This document shows, piece after piece, positions 19,109 through 27,898 of a stretch of DNA of 64,000 bases (position 1 is its first letter; every line of letters begins with the position of its first letter). The position numbers and the translations under genes are program-made. This stretch comes from Anditalea andensis (GTDB lineage Bacteria; Bacteroidota; Bacteroidia; Cytophagales; Cyclobacteriaceae): NCBI RefSeq assembly GCF_000714815.1, contig NZ_JMIH01000016.1, positions 248,001 through 312,000 on the forward strand, read 5' to 3'. Below the pieces are notes generated by a model. The model was not told where the DNA came from. It saw nothing but the letters and a program-made list of their open reading frames with translations, and made no database searches.

Positions 19109-20333
19109 GATAGGACTGATGGGATTTGGGGTAGTAGGACAAGGCTACCATACCATAGCAGAATCCCATGATAATGATTTACTGCCTTATCAGATTGTTA
19201 TCAAAGAACAAAATAAATCACGGCCGCAGAACCTTCCTTTTATATTTAATGCGGAAAAGTTAATAGACGAAGCAGAAATAGGAATTGAATTGATTTCAGA
19301 TTCAGATGCAGCTTATAAATTTATTAGGGCTTTCTTGGAAAGGGGCAAAAGAGTAATAACTGCCAATAAAAAAGTAATAGCTGCAAATCTACCAGAACTG
19401 ATCGCTCTGCAAAAGCAATATGGTGGAAGTATATTATACGAAGCCGCAGTAGCAGCAAGTATACCTGTTATATGCAATCTCCAGACGCAATACTACGGAG
19501 ATGAAATTTTAGAAATAAAAGGGATACTGAACGGATCGTCCAATTATATTTTAAGTCAAATTTTCCGCCATAATTTATCCCTACATGACGCTTTGGCTTT
19601 GGCACAGAAAGAGGGATTTGCAGAAGCGGACCCTTCATTTGATATTAATGGTAGCGATGTAGCCAGTAAACTTACCATCCTCATAACACATGCCTTTAAT
19701 GAATACCATCCCGAAGCTTCCATTCCATTTTATGGCATCGAAGCTATAGGCTCAGAAGAAATTGATTTGGCCAGGACATTAGGCCTGACTATAAAATTAA
19801 TCGCATCTGCAACAAAAACAGCTGAAGGGGTAACGGCCTACATATTCCCGACATTTGTGGATTCTTCTGATGCCATATCAGCTATCGAATGGGAATACAA
19901 TTGTGTCAAGATAAAATCTAAGAACCTAGGTGAGCAATTTTTTAAAGGTAAGGGAGCTGGCAGTTTGCCTACCGGTTCAGCTGTTTACTCTGATCTTGTT
20001 AAAATGATCGCTGGATTCAAATACCAGTATGCAGAAAATATTCCCAAAGAAACGGAGCTTAGGCCCATTTCTACCATCCTGACTGTAACCATGAAAACAA
20101 CCCATGGTGATAAGCTGAAAAGATATGGAATAAATGAAGCTGAAATAATCCATACTGCTGATGCAGCCTGGTTTGTTGGAGATATCACCACTGAATTCTT
20201 TTTAGCCAATAAATCTGCATTTATAGGTGATGCTATTTCGATCATTAACATTGGAAGCTCGGTAACCGCTGAGACTGTAAAAAAAGCATTGATAAAACTA
20301 AAATATAAAGAACACCTATTGATTAGCGAGTGA
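19098..20333 (+). CDS. hom: Homoserine dehydrogenase
   Basis: The 411-residue enzyme reduces aspartate semialdehyde to homoserine. It opens with the NAD(P)-binding motif GLMGFGVVGQG. ANKKVIA (about residues 90-96) and GILNGSSNYILSQIF (about 145-160) mark the homoserine dehydrogenase catalytic domain. The signature GKGAGSLPTGSAVYSDL lies at about 297-313. It lacks an aspartokinase fusion. The C-terminal segment of about 80 residues may be a divergent regulatory tail, but I cannot identify an ACT domain with confidence. It overlaps metX by 11 nt and supplies homoserine to MetX, so the operon runs from aspartate semialdehyde to homocysteine under SAM control. Confidence 0.94.
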   Translation: MNHKIGLMGFGVVGQGYHTIAESHDNDLLPYQIVIKEQNKSRPQNLPFIFNAEKLIDEAEIGIELISDSDAAYKFIRAFLERGKRVITANKKVIAANLPELIALQKQYGGSILYEAAVAASIPVICNLQTQYYGDEILEIKGILNGSSNYILSQIFRHNLSLHDALALAQKEGFAEADPSFDINGSDVASKLTILITHAFNEYHPEASIPFYGIEAIGSEEIDLARTLGLTIKLIASATKTAEGVTAYIFPTFVDSSDAISAIEWEYNCVKIKSKNLGEQFFKGKGAGSLPTGSAVYSDLVKMIAGFKYQYAENIPKETELRPISTILTVTMKTTHGDKLKRYGINEAEIIHTADAAWFVGDITTEFFLANKSAFIGDAISIINIGSSVTAETVKKALIKLKYKEHLLISE

Positions 20334-20385
20334 AACCTTATCCTTTTCTAGCGGTTTTATATGTTTCACACCATATACAGCGCTG

Positions 20386-20775
20386 ATGAAATTTACCCAA
20401 ATAAAAGAAACATGTCTTTATATTAATGATCTGCATAAAGCTGAAGCTTTTTATCATGGATTTATGAGAATGCCGGTCATATCCAAAGTGGACAATAGAC
20501 ATATCTTCTTTCGCTGTGGCAGTTCAGTACTCCTTTGTTTTAATCCTGAAGAAACCAAACATGAGCAAAATCTGCCTCCCCATTTTGCTACTGGAAAACA
20601 GCATATAGCTTTTGAGGTGAAAAAGAGTGATTATACAGAGGTGAAAAATCTATTTAAAATAAAAGGTATAGAGATTATACACGTACAGCAATGGAAAGAT
20701 GATAGAGAAAGCTTCTACTTTGAGGATCCTTTTGGACATGTCTTAGAAATCATACAAGATGGCATTTGGGAATAG
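20386..20775 (+). CDS. VOC-superfamily (glyoxalase/bleomycin-resistance-like) protein
   Basis: This 129-residue protein has the paired beta-alpha-beta-beta-beta units of the vicinal-oxygen-chelate fold. TCLYINDLHKAEAFYHGFM opens it, HIAFEVKKSDYTEVKNLFKIKGIEI lies in the middle, and the ending FYFEDPFGHVLEIIQDG carries the typical metal-ligand Glu near the C-terminus. His69 (KQHIAFEV) and Glu122 are plausible metal ligands. It follows hom by 52 nt and may be read through from the methionine operon. The substrate is unknown, since family members include glyoxalases, dioxygenases and thiol transferases. Confidence 0.82.
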   Translation: MKFTQIKETCLYINDLHKAEAFYHGFMRMPVISKVDNRHIFFRCGSSVLLCFNPEETKHEQNLPPHFATGKQHIAFEVKKSDYTEVKNLFKIKGIEIIHVQQWKDDRESFYFEDPFGHVLEIIQDGIWE

Positions 20776-20818
20776 AGAAGGAAGACTGGAATATAACCGT
20801 ATCTACCTTCTCTATTTT
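20771..20818 (+). terminator. Terminator between the VOC gene and the convergent S9 peptidase gene
   Basis: AATAGAGAAGG (20771-20781) pairs with CCTTCTCTATT (20806-20816) across a 24-nt loop and is followed by TT. The 5' arm overlaps the VOC stop codon. With A-rich and T-rich edges it could serve both convergent genes. Confidence 0.6.
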
Positions 20819-20833
20819 AAGATAATCTATAAT

Positions 20834-23644
20834 TCATTCTGAAAGTTCATATTTCAGTGTTCTTCCTTTTTCTATAGCAGGAAGCCCCTCTGTCATCCAT
20901 AGCGGTGCAGGAGCCCCTTTTAGGTAATGATCAAAGAATTGAGAAAGCCTCACCGATAAATCTTTTCTGTTTTTTCGATGTACAAGATTGTGGTCTTCAT
21001 CATTATAAACAAGAAGCCAAGCTGGAGAATTCAGTCTTTTTAGCGACATAAACATTTCGATTCCCTGATACCAAGGCACTGCTCCATCAGCATCGTTGTG
21101 CATGATAAGAACAGGCGTTTGAACCCTATCAGCAAAGAATAGAGGAGAATTTTCTATATAGTGGCTTGGTTTATCCCAAAGTGTACCCCCTATCCTAGAT
21201 TGGGTCTGCTCATATTGGAACATCCGGCTCATACCGGTACCCCATCTGATGCCCCCATAGGCCGATGTCATATTGACTACAGGAGCACCTGCGCCGGCAG
21301 CTTTAAACATATTGGTCTGGGTGATCAGGTAAGCTACCTGGTAGCCGCCCCAGCTTTGTCCCTGAATGGCCATATTTTCTCTGTCTACAAAGCCCTTATC
21401 CAGTACAGCATGGACGCCAGGCATGATACTATTGTAAGCACTGGGTCCAGGGAGACCAAGATCGTATTTGATATCCGGGACGAATACCACATAGTCATTA
21501 CTGACGAAATATGGGATATTGATCGTAGACGCACTTGGGGCCGGAGCACGGTAATTATGTAATCCGTCTGAATTTCGCTCATAAAAATAAACCATCATCG
21601 GGTATTTTTTCTGATCGTCAAAATCCTCAGGTTTATAAAGCAATCCCTGCATAGGTGTACCATCATTGGTTAGGTAATCTACCAGTTCTACACTACCCCA
21701 TTTTATATCTGCCTGATGGGCATTGGTAGAGGATAGTTGCTTTAGATTACTAAAATGCATATCTGTAGCGTAGATTTCAGGATTATCCTGATACGTGGAT
21801 CTTCTGACGGTCAGATTATTTGAACCTTTTGCTTTCTTTAATCCATAATATCTGTGATCGGTAAAAACCATTTCTTTAGGATCATTTTTACCGTTAATAT
21901 CTCCAATGAAAAAACCGTTTTTCTTACTAAGTTCATGAAAGGCAGATAATATTAATGTAGATTTGGGATCTATGAATTCTTCATCCTCCTCTACACTTTC
22001 TCTTCTGAAAGTAACCTGGGCAGCTCTTCCCTGGCCTTTTGTTATATTCTGAGGCTTGTTTTTCCCTGTAGGATCCACCTTCCAGATATCATATTTATCA
22101 TAAACCAAGAAAGCGTCGTCCCCTTTCATCCATCCTGCATTACCATAGCTGGAGGGCATGGAAGGGCTGTCATGGATTTCGTCGTAAAAATTCACATCCA
22201 AACCTGCAAGCAAGTTTTTCTTCTCTTTAGATTTTACGTCATAAGCCATCCAGGTACTGTCGCTATTGCTATACCAGTAAACATATTTACCTTCAGGCGA
22301 AAGTGCAGGATACCCCTTCATCCCTCTTTGGATAAGCTCCCTTTCTCCATTCTCTATATTTACTAGATATACATCTCTGCCTATCTGTATATCCCAGCTG
22401 TAGTTCCTTTTATAAGGTTTATCATCAATCCCCAATGCTATTTTATGCTTAGCTTTTTCGTCAAGTACAATATTCTCTAAATCCCGATCACCCAGCTGTA
22501 TGATCGTCCCATTGTTGATGTTATAGGCTGCTAGGAGGGACTTTTTTTGCTCCCGATCTTTTTGTTTCATCTGCATAGGCTGGATATCAGCATCCTGCCA
22601 TCCCCATATATCTAAGGATACCCTTTCTTCCTTTAGAATGGTGGTATCATCTTCATAAGCATAGGCGACGTAATCCGGAGCAGTACCAAAAAATAGTCTT
22701 GATGCATCTTTTGAAAATCTAAGATTTGCATTTTTACTGATCATCCCACCATCTAGCACCCCAGTTGAATTTTTAGCTGCAATTTTCTGTGTACTGTTTT
22801 TGGAAATGTTGTACAAAAACAAATCATAATATGGTTTTTTGGCCTTGAGGCTATCCTCGGTTGCCATATAAGTCAGCCATTTTTCGTTTTCAGAAAAAGT
22901 CAGTTTATTGTAGTCATTCAATCCTTCGTCTACTTTATTAGATACGCCTGTTTTAAGATTCAACACATAAATGCCTTCATTTTTCAGAGTGTCTTCATGG
23001 GCGTTTACATAAAAAAGGTATCCACCGCTATCAGAAAAACCAAAGTCTTTTACTCTATTAAATTCCCAGCTTTTAGAACCATCAAAACTCCTGACCAACA
23101 ATCTAGTACCCGCAGTCTTTTTAGGCTTTTCGACCTTTTCAGCACTATCTTTTTTTATATCTACCTTAGCGTTATCCTTTTCAAAATGAACAGCCAGCCA
23201 GTTTCCTTCATTTTTTGGAGTCTTATACGATTTTATGTTGGCTAGTTTTTCTATCTTGCCCTCACCTAGATTAAGGATAAAAACAGAATCCTTTGGTAAT
23301 TCTTCTTTTTTAGTATCTTTCAGTTTCAGGTTTCTGATTTTATCAATTTCAGGTTTGATCAGACCTACAGCATAATTGCTTTCATTTGAAAAGACAAAAT
23401 TCTTTGCCCTATTAACCTGAAACCTATTATTTCCAGTAGAAGGGGAAACAAAATCCACTCTACCGTCCCCTTCCTGGGGATAAGTTTCATAACCCACCCA
23501 ATCACCATTCTTGGATAGCTTTTCTGATGAAACGGACTCCCATCCATCATAGTCCTGATGAGTGAGGGATCTTTTTTCCTGGGCAAAAAGACTTAAGGAC
23601 ATCAACAACATCCAAAAAGCCAAAATAAACTTTACTCTATACAT
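20834..23644 (-). CDS. S9-family (prolyl oligopeptidase/DPP-like) exported peptidase
   Basis: The 936-residue protein starts with a signal peptide ending in LSLFAQ. The first two thirds form an irregular beta-propeller with many WLTYMA-, LRFSKDA- and ALSPEGKYVYW-type blades. The C-terminal alpha/beta-hydrolase domain has the nucleophile elbow GQSWGGYQ (Ser about 764), an Asp in NDADGAVPW (about 853) and His in DEDHNL (about 885). These match S9 peptidases that clip short peptides, often after Pro. It is probably periplasmic. It is a single-gene unit, convergent with the VOC gene. Confidence 0.93.
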   Translation of the reverse strand: MYRVKFILAFWMLLMSLSLFAQEKRSLTHQDYDGWESVSSEKLSKNGDWVGYETYPQEGDGRVDFVSPSTGNNRFQVNRAKNFVFSNESNYAVGLIKPEIDKIRNLKLKDTKKEELPKDSVFILNLGEGKIEKLANIKSYKTPKNEGNWLAVHFEKDNAKVDIKKDSAEKVEKPKKTAGTRLLVRSFDGSKSWEFNRVKDFGFSDSGGYLFYVNAHEDTLKNEGIYVLNLKTGVSNKVDEGLNDYNKLTFSENEKWLTYMATEDSLKAKKPYYDLFLYNISKNSTQKIAAKNSTGVLDGGMISKNANLRFSKDASRLFFGTAPDYVAYAYEDDTTILKEERVSLDIWGWQDADIQPMQMKQKDREQKKSLLAAYNINNGTIIQLGDRDLENIVLDEKAKHKIALGIDDKPYKRNYSWDIQIGRDVYLVNIENGERELIQRGMKGYPALSPEGKYVYWYSNSDSTWMAYDVKSKEKKNLLAGLDVNFYDEIHDSPSMPSSYGNAGWMKGDDAFLVYDKYDIWKVDPTGKNKPQNITKGQGRAAQVTFRRESVEEDEEFIDPKSTLILSAFHELSKKNGFFIGDINGKNDPKEMVFTDHRYYGLKKAKGSNNLTVRRSTYQDNPEIYATDMHFSNLKQLSSTNAHQADIKWGSVELVDYLTNDGTPMQGLLYKPEDFDDQKKYPMMVYFYERNSDGLHNYRAPAPSASTINIPYFVSNDYVVFVPDIKYDLGLPGPSAYNSIMPGVHAVLDKGFVDRENMAIQGQSWGGYQVAYLITQTNMFKAAGAGAPVVNMTSAYGGIRWGTGMSRMFQYEQTQSRIGGTLWDKPSHYIENSPLFFADRVQTPVLIMHNDADGAVPWYQGIEMFMSLKRLNSPAWLLVYNDEDHNLVHRKNRKDLSVRLSQFFDHYLKGAPAPLWMTEGLPAIEKGRTLKYELSE

Positions 23645-23823
23645 ATGTTATCGCTAGTTTTTTCTAGCTTGGAAATTAATATATAGGCATTAAAGTTCAC
23701 ACCTTATTTTGATCAATGGTAATATTCAAGAACCTACGGATTAATAATCTGGGGTAAAAACAAAAAAGGTCAGCTCCACGAAGCAAACCCTTTTAAAAAA
23801 ATGTTTTAAGATTTTATTTGTAT

Positions 23824-24447
23824 TTATCTGATCGTCAACTCGTATTCCATAGGAACCTGTACCCCTTCCTCTATGGCTGGATACCAATCTGTCATCTGTC
23901 TCAATACATAAGATAACCGCTCCCGGGTGCCATTATCTACTTTTGTTAAAAATTCATAACCTACCATTTTGCCTTTCTGATTGATTTTTAAAACTACCTT
24001 TAACTCATTAATATCCAAACTTTTTTTAGTCCTAAAAATAAAATCATGGTGCATATCTACAAAAGCAGTGACTTCTAAGTTACCGCGTAATTGGGCATAG
24101 GTCATAAAAGGTTCATAAGTGGATACATTCCCTTCAATATCAAAACAGATCCCGCCTATAGATTCACCATTTTCAAAAAACTCTCTCCTGCGTAAAGAAC
24201 CATCACGGTAAAATGAAAGCAACTCCCCTTCTAATTTACCATCCGATATAGGTTTTACTGATTTTAGCTCACCTGTTTCATAATAAGAATAACTGGTAAA
24301 TTCATCTGTTACGATGTCAGCTATTGACCTGTTTTTTGAAGCTAAGAGCATGTCTGCAGATAAGCCCAGTGTATTAGAAAGATGACCTTGACCCAAGGTA
24401 GCATGACTGATAAAAATAGAAACCGCGATAAAAAACAATCCTTTCAT
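23824..24447 (-). CDS. Exported MORN-like repeat protein with a TonB-C-like tail, function unknown
   Basis: The product is 207 residues from the ATG at 24447, which leads straight into a signal peptide (MKGLFFIAVSIFISHATLGQ). An in-frame start nine codons earlier is less likely. Residues about 55-100 contain repeats of the type YYETGELKSVKPISDGKLEGE and FYRDGSLRRREFFENGE, as in YwqK/MORN-like toxin-antitoxin 'antitoxin' annotations and many Bacteroidota exported proteins. The last 90 residues (LKINQKGKMVGYEFLTKVDN, then WYPAIEEGVQVPMEYELTI) look like the TonB C-terminal domain seen in exported TonB-like proteins. No partner gene is adjacent and no toxin is evident. Confidence 0.6.
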   Translation of the reverse strand: MKGLFFIAVSIFISHATLGQGHLSNTLGLSADMLLASKNRSIADIVTDEFTSYSYYETGELKSVKPISDGKLEGELLSFYRDGSLRRREFFENGESIGGICFDIEGNVSTYEPFMTYAQLRGNLEVTAFVDMHHDFIFRTKKSLDINELKVVLKINQKGKMVGYEFLTKVDNGTRERLSYVLRQMTDWYPAIEEGVQVPMEYELTIR

Positions 24448-24624
24448 ATAACGTATATAATAATGACAATACAAACATACGAAATAGATGGTTTATAAAG
24501 CAAAATTTTAGATATAAAAATCAAAAAAAAGTATGTAAATAATAAATTTATTTTTTAGAAGAACGATATAATATTAACTATCAGGTATTTAAACATAAAA
24601 ATATTCAATAAACCATAAATAAAA

Positions 24625-24653
24625 AAAAAGTCCTGCCATGAGCAGGACTTTTT
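24625..24653. terminator. Bidirectional intrinsic terminator with no annotated transcript leading into it
   Basis: AAAAAGTCCTGC (24625-24636) and GCAGGACTTTTT (24642-24653) form a 12-bp stem with a five-base loop. The A run before it (24621-24629) gives a T run on the minus strand, so minus-strand termination looks especially strong. Both neighbouring genes start, rather than end, towards this site. Confidence 0.8.
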
Positions 24654-24888
24654 CAGAATATAAACCCAAATATAACTTTAGAGATTAAAAGATTTAATTC
24701 TCCAATCATTTACAAATCTTACACTATTTTTTGAAAAATTCAATGTTTAATTTGATTATTTAATTTTATACCCATATAAAAATCTATGTAAACAATTATT
24801 GTCAGAATAATCAGCAAATCCTAAAAAATATAGAGTATAAAAAATAACCAATATATTTTGACATTTTCATAATTTTAACCCTTCTTTA

Positions 24889-24903
24889 TTAGATTAAATC
24901 CAA
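24889..24903. promoter_or_regulatory. Near-palindromic site just upstream of the Lrp/AsnC gene; candidate operator
   Basis: The 15-mer TTAGATTAAATCCAA differs at one base from the perfect palindrome found 10 nt past the end of the same gene. It ends 15 nt before the start codon, where a bound protein would block initiation. Binding by the encoded regulator is inferred. Confidence 0.55.
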
Positions 24904-24918
24904 TAACCAACTTTAATT

Positions 24919-25386
24919 ATGGAAAAAATTTTAGACATTGATAATGTAGATCTAAAAATCATCTCATTACTTAATGAAGATGCCAAAACACCCTATACTG
25001 AAATCGCAAAAAAAGTATTTGTATCTTCAGGAACTGTCCATGTCAGAATGAGGAAGTTAGAAGATATGGGCATAGTCAAGAGCGCTACCTTAAACATTGA
25101 TTTTTCTAAACTCGGTTATGATATATCCGCATTCTTGGGTATATATTTAGAAAAGAGTTCCCTTTATGATACAGTTATAGAACGTTTAAAACAGGTACCT
25201 GAGGTTATCAATGCTTATTATACTACAGGAAACTATAGTATTTTTGCCAAAATAATTTGTAAAGATACCAATCATTTGAGAGATGTATTAAATACGATAC
25301 AGCGTGTAGATGGCATAGACAGAACGGAAACGCTCATAGTTTTAGAAGAAAGCATAAACAGACCCATACAATTATTTGAGAAATAA
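24919..25386 (+). CDS. Lrp/AsnC-family transcriptional regulator
   Basis: The 155-residue protein has an N-terminal helix-turn-helix (LKIISLLNEDAKTPYTEIAKKVFVSSGTVHVRMRKLEDMGIV, about residues 12-52) and a C-terminal RAM/AsnC ligand-binding domain. The latter includes FLGIYLEKSSLYDTVIERL and the conserved YYTTGNYSIFAKIICKD near residue 100. Family members form octamers that sense amino acids or related molecules. Two nearly identical 15-bp sites flank the gene and a related half-site lies before sufB 250 nt downstream. This points to autoregulation and possible control of suf. That would be unusual, since Rrf2-type regulators are the better-known suf controllers. The ligand is not evident. 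Confidence 0.9.
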   Translation: MEKILDIDNVDLKIISLLNEDAKTPYTEIAKKVFVSSGTVHVRMRKLEDMGIVKSATLNIDFSKLGYDISAFLGIYLEKSSLYDTVIERLKQVPEVINAYYTTGNYSIFAKIICKDTNHLRDVLNTIQRVDGIDRTETLIVLEESINRPIQLFEK

Positions 25387-25395
25387 TTTTACTAT

Positions 25396-25410
25396 TTAGA
25401 TTAAATCTAA
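25396..25410. promoter_or_regulatory. Perfect 15-bp palindrome between the Lrp/AsnC gene and the suf operon; candidate operator
   Basis: TTAGATT and AATCTAA are exact reverse complements around a central A at 25403. The site matches the one in front of the Lrp/AsnC gene at 14 of 15 positions. It begins 10 nt after the regulator's stop codon and lies about 220 nt before sufB. Two near-identical 15-mers at both ends of one regulator gene are unlikely by chance. Confidence 0.6.
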
Positions 25411-25633
25411 GTAAATATTTTATTGTATAATTACTAGTTAAAATTATATTAATATTATATATAAATTAACTATATATAAAAACTTAAATAAATATAAAAA
25501 CCTGTTAATCAAAAACATAAGATATCAACATATAGGTAGATTTGCTATTATTGGACATAAGCGAACATAAAAATTTAGATTAATGTTGTATCTTTACAGT
25601 ACAAAATGTAATTAGTCTAAATAACTCGATTTT
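25411..25633 (+). promoter_or_regulatory. suf leader: extremely AT-rich block, half-sites and a possible -7 element
   Basis: From 25411 to about 25500 the DNA is nearly all A and T, which may bend or melt easily. TTAGATT (25575-25581) repeats half of the palindrome near the Lrp/AsnC gene, and AGTCTAA (25614-25620) is a one-mismatch copy of the other half. TATCTTTA at 25589-25596 resembles the Bacteroidota -7 element TAnnTTTG, but I see no TTTG at the usual -33 spacing. A promoter with a weak -33 and an adjacent half-site would fit activation by a bound regulator. This is inference from layout. Confidence 0.4.
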
Positions 25634-27079
25634 ATGAGCAAAGACAACCAAATTTTAGAAGAATTTACTTCGAAGGAATACGAACATGGCTGGTCAGTCA
25701 ATTATGAAGCAGATGAGGCTCCAATAGGACTGAACGAAGAAATTATAAAGTGGATATCAAGCAAAAAAGAAGAACCTCAGTGGCTTTTGGACTGGCGTTT
25801 AAAAGCATTTAAACATTGGGAAAGCATGGCAGAGCCTGTATGGGCAAATGTTCACTATCCACATATAGATCTTCAGTCGCTTAGATATTATTCTGCTCCC
25901 AAACAGCAAAAGAAACCCCAAAATCTAGATGAAGTAGATCCTGAACTATTACAGATTTATGAAAGGTTAGGAATTTCCCTTAATGAACAGAAGAAGTTAC
26001 AGGGAATTGCAGTAGATGCTGTCCTTGATTCTGTTTCGGTGGGTACTACTTTCAAAGAAACGCTAGGTAAATTGGGCATAGTATTCTGCTCTTTCAGCGA
26101 AGCTGTGCACAATCATCCAGAACTCGTAAAAGAATACTTGGGATCAGTAGTACCTATGACGGATAATTATTACGCTGCCCTTAATTCTGCTGTTTTTTCG
26201 GATGGTTCCTTCTGCTATATCCCGAAAGGCGTACGATGCCCTATGGAGCTCTCTACCTATTTTAGGATAAATGCCGCAAACACTGGCCAGTTCGAAAGAA
26301 CACTAATTATAGCGGACGAAGGGTCCTATTGTTCCTATCTGGAAGGCTGTACAGCACCTCAGCGTGATGAAAACCAACTTCATGCCGCAGTAGTAGAAAT
26401 ATATGCCGCCAAGGATGCTGAAGTAAAATATTCTACGGTACAAAACTGGTATCCAGGAGACAAAAACGGTAAAGGGGGTATTTATAACTTTGTAACCAAA
26501 AGAGGTATTTGTGCAGGTGATAATTCTAAGATCTCTTGGACTCAGGTAGAGACCGGATCAGCCGTAACATGGAAGTACCCCAGCTGCATACTTAAAGGTG
26601 ATAATTCCATCGGTGAATTTTACTCCGTAGCCGTGACCAATAATTACCAGCAAGCGGACACCGGTACAAAAATGATCCATATAGGCAAAAATACCAAATC
26701 AAGGATCGTATCCAAAGGTATATCGGCCGGCCATTCCCAGAATTCATATAGAGGTCAGGTTCAGGTGATGAAGCGGGCAACCAACGCACGTAACTTCTCT
26801 CAATGTGATTCCTTGCTGATGGGGTCTTTGTGCGGGGCGCATACTTTTCCTTATATTGATATCCACAATTCTACAGCTAAAGTAGAACACGAAGCGACTA
26901 CTTCTAAAATTGGTGAAGATCAGCTATTTTATTGTAACCAAAGAGGCATAGCCACTGAAGATGCTGTAGCCCTTATCGTGAACGGATATGCGAAGGAAGT
27001 ATTGAACCAATTACCAATGGAATTTGCTGTAGAAGCCCAGAAGCTACTTGCGCTGACTCTGGAAGGAAGCGTAGGATAA
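25634..27079 (+). CDS. sufB: Fe-S cluster assembly scaffold SufB
   Basis: The 481-residue SufB is the core scaffold on which SufBCD builds Fe-S clusters. Landmarks include [16 protein letters not shown]-like text near 140 ([15 protein letters not shown]), [21 protein letters not shown] near 195-215, and the beta-helix region with [44 protein letters not shown] follows near 390-410 and carries conserved Cys and His. The C-terminus ([26 protein letters not shown]) is the conserved SufB/SufD helix pair. It is the first gene of an operon with sufC, sufD, sufS, sufE and sufT and is of normal length. Confidence 0.97.
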   Translation: MSKDNQILEEFTSKEYEHGWSVNYEADEAPIGLNEEIIKWISSKKEEPQWLLDWRLKAFKHWESMAEPVWANVHYPHIDLQSLRYYSAPKQQKKPQNLDEVDPELLQIYERLGISLNEQKKLQGIAVDAVLDSVSVGTTFKETLGKLGIVFCSFSEAVHNHPELVKEYLGSVVPMTDNYYAALNSAVFSDGSFCYIPKGVRCPMELSTYFRINAANTGQFERTLIIADEGSYCSYLEGCTAPQRDENQLHAAVVEIYAAKDAEVKYSTVQNWYPGDKNGKGGIYNFVTKRGICAGDNSKISWTQVETGSAVTWKYPSCILKGDNSIGEFYSVAVTNNYQQADTGTKMIHIGKNTKSRIVSKGISAGHSQNSYRGQVQVMKRATNARNFSQCDSLLMGSLCGAHTFPYIDIHNSTAKVEHEATTSKIGEDQLFYCNQRGIATEDAVALIVNGYAKEVLNQLPMEFAVEAQKLLALTLEGSVG

Positions 27080-27104
27080 AATTTAAATAATCGAAATTAC
27101 CGTT

Positions 27105-27866
27105 ATGTTATCTATAAAAAATTTACACGCCTCAATAGAAGGAAGCCCTATCCTTAATGGGATAAACTTAGAAATCAAAGCTGGTGAAGTACATGCCATC
27201 ATGGGACCTAATGGTTCTGGTAAATCAACTCTAGCATCAGTACTGGCCGGCAGAGAGGAATATGAAGTGACTCAAGGCGAAGTTATTTTTCAGGGTAAGG
27301 ATCTTCTTGAACTCAGCCCTGAAGATAGGGCTAGAGAGGGTGTTTTTTTAGCATTTCAATATCCCGTAGAAATCCCAGGTGTAAGCTCGACCAATTTTCT
27401 ACGTACGGCCATCAATCAAGTCAGGTCTTACCGTGGACAAGATCCATTAGATGCAGTAAAATTCCTTTCTTTAATGAAAGAAAAAATGAAGCTGGTTGAA
27501 ATAGATCAAAAACTATTAAGTAGGTCATTGAATGAAGGGTTTTCAGGCGGGGAGAAAAAGAGAAATGAAATATTCCAGATGGCCATGTTAGAACCTACGC
27601 TTTCTATTCTAGATGAAACGGATTCTGGCCTTGATATCGATGCTCTACGGGTAGTCTCCAATGGGGTCAATCATCTGAAATCTAAAGATAACGCCACTAT
27701 AGTGGTTACCCATTACCAAAGGTTATTGGATTATATAGTGCCAGATTATGTACATGTACTTTATAAAGGCAGAATAGTCAAATCAGGGACAAAAGATTTA
27801 GCATTGGAACTGGAGGAGAAAGGATATGATTGGATTAAAGAAGAAGTAGACGGCACTACCGTTTAA
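27105..27866 (+). CDS. sufC: Fe-S assembly ATPase SufC
   Basis: This 253-residue ABC ATPase drives conformational change in the SufBCD complex. Walker A is GPNGSGKST (about 35-43), the Q-loop region is FLAFQYPVEIPG (about 85-95), the signature is FSGGEKKRNE (about 146-155) and Walker B is LSILDETDSGLD (about 166-177). The H-loop is VVTHYQRLL. Glu-Thr-Asp after Walker B (rather than Glu-Pro) is typical of SufC. It lies 25 nt after sufB and 32 nt before sufD. Confidence 0.97.
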   Translation: MLSIKNLHASIEGSPILNGINLEIKAGEVHAIMGPNGSGKSTLASVLAGREEYEVTQGEVIFQGKDLLELSPEDRAREGVFLAFQYPVEIPGVSSTNFLRTAINQVRSYRGQDPLDAVKFLSLMKEKMKLVEIDQKLLSRSLNEGFSGGEKKRNEIFQMAMLEPTLSILDETDSGLDIDALRVVSNGVNHLKSKDNATIVVTHYQRLLDYIVPDYVHVLYKGRIVKSGTKDLALELEEKGYDWIKEEVDGTTV

Positions 27867-27898
27867 GCTTTATTTTATCAACCTATAGAATCTCTAAA

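Larger units (their letters stand above)
24448..24918. other. AT-rich intergenic stretch between divergent genes, holding a strong hairpin terminator
   Basis: No coding frame is credible here. The stretch contains a good intrinsic terminator (24625-24653) although the genes on both sides start away from it, so it may end a small RNA. Its right end holds a palindrome-like site next to the Lrp/AsnC start. See the separate entries. Confidence 0.5.

Noticed and set aside
23824-24447. Toxin-antitoxin module
   Set aside because: The MORN-like repeat is often annotated as YwqK-type antitoxin, but the protein is exported, has a TonB-C-like tail and has no toxin gene beside it.
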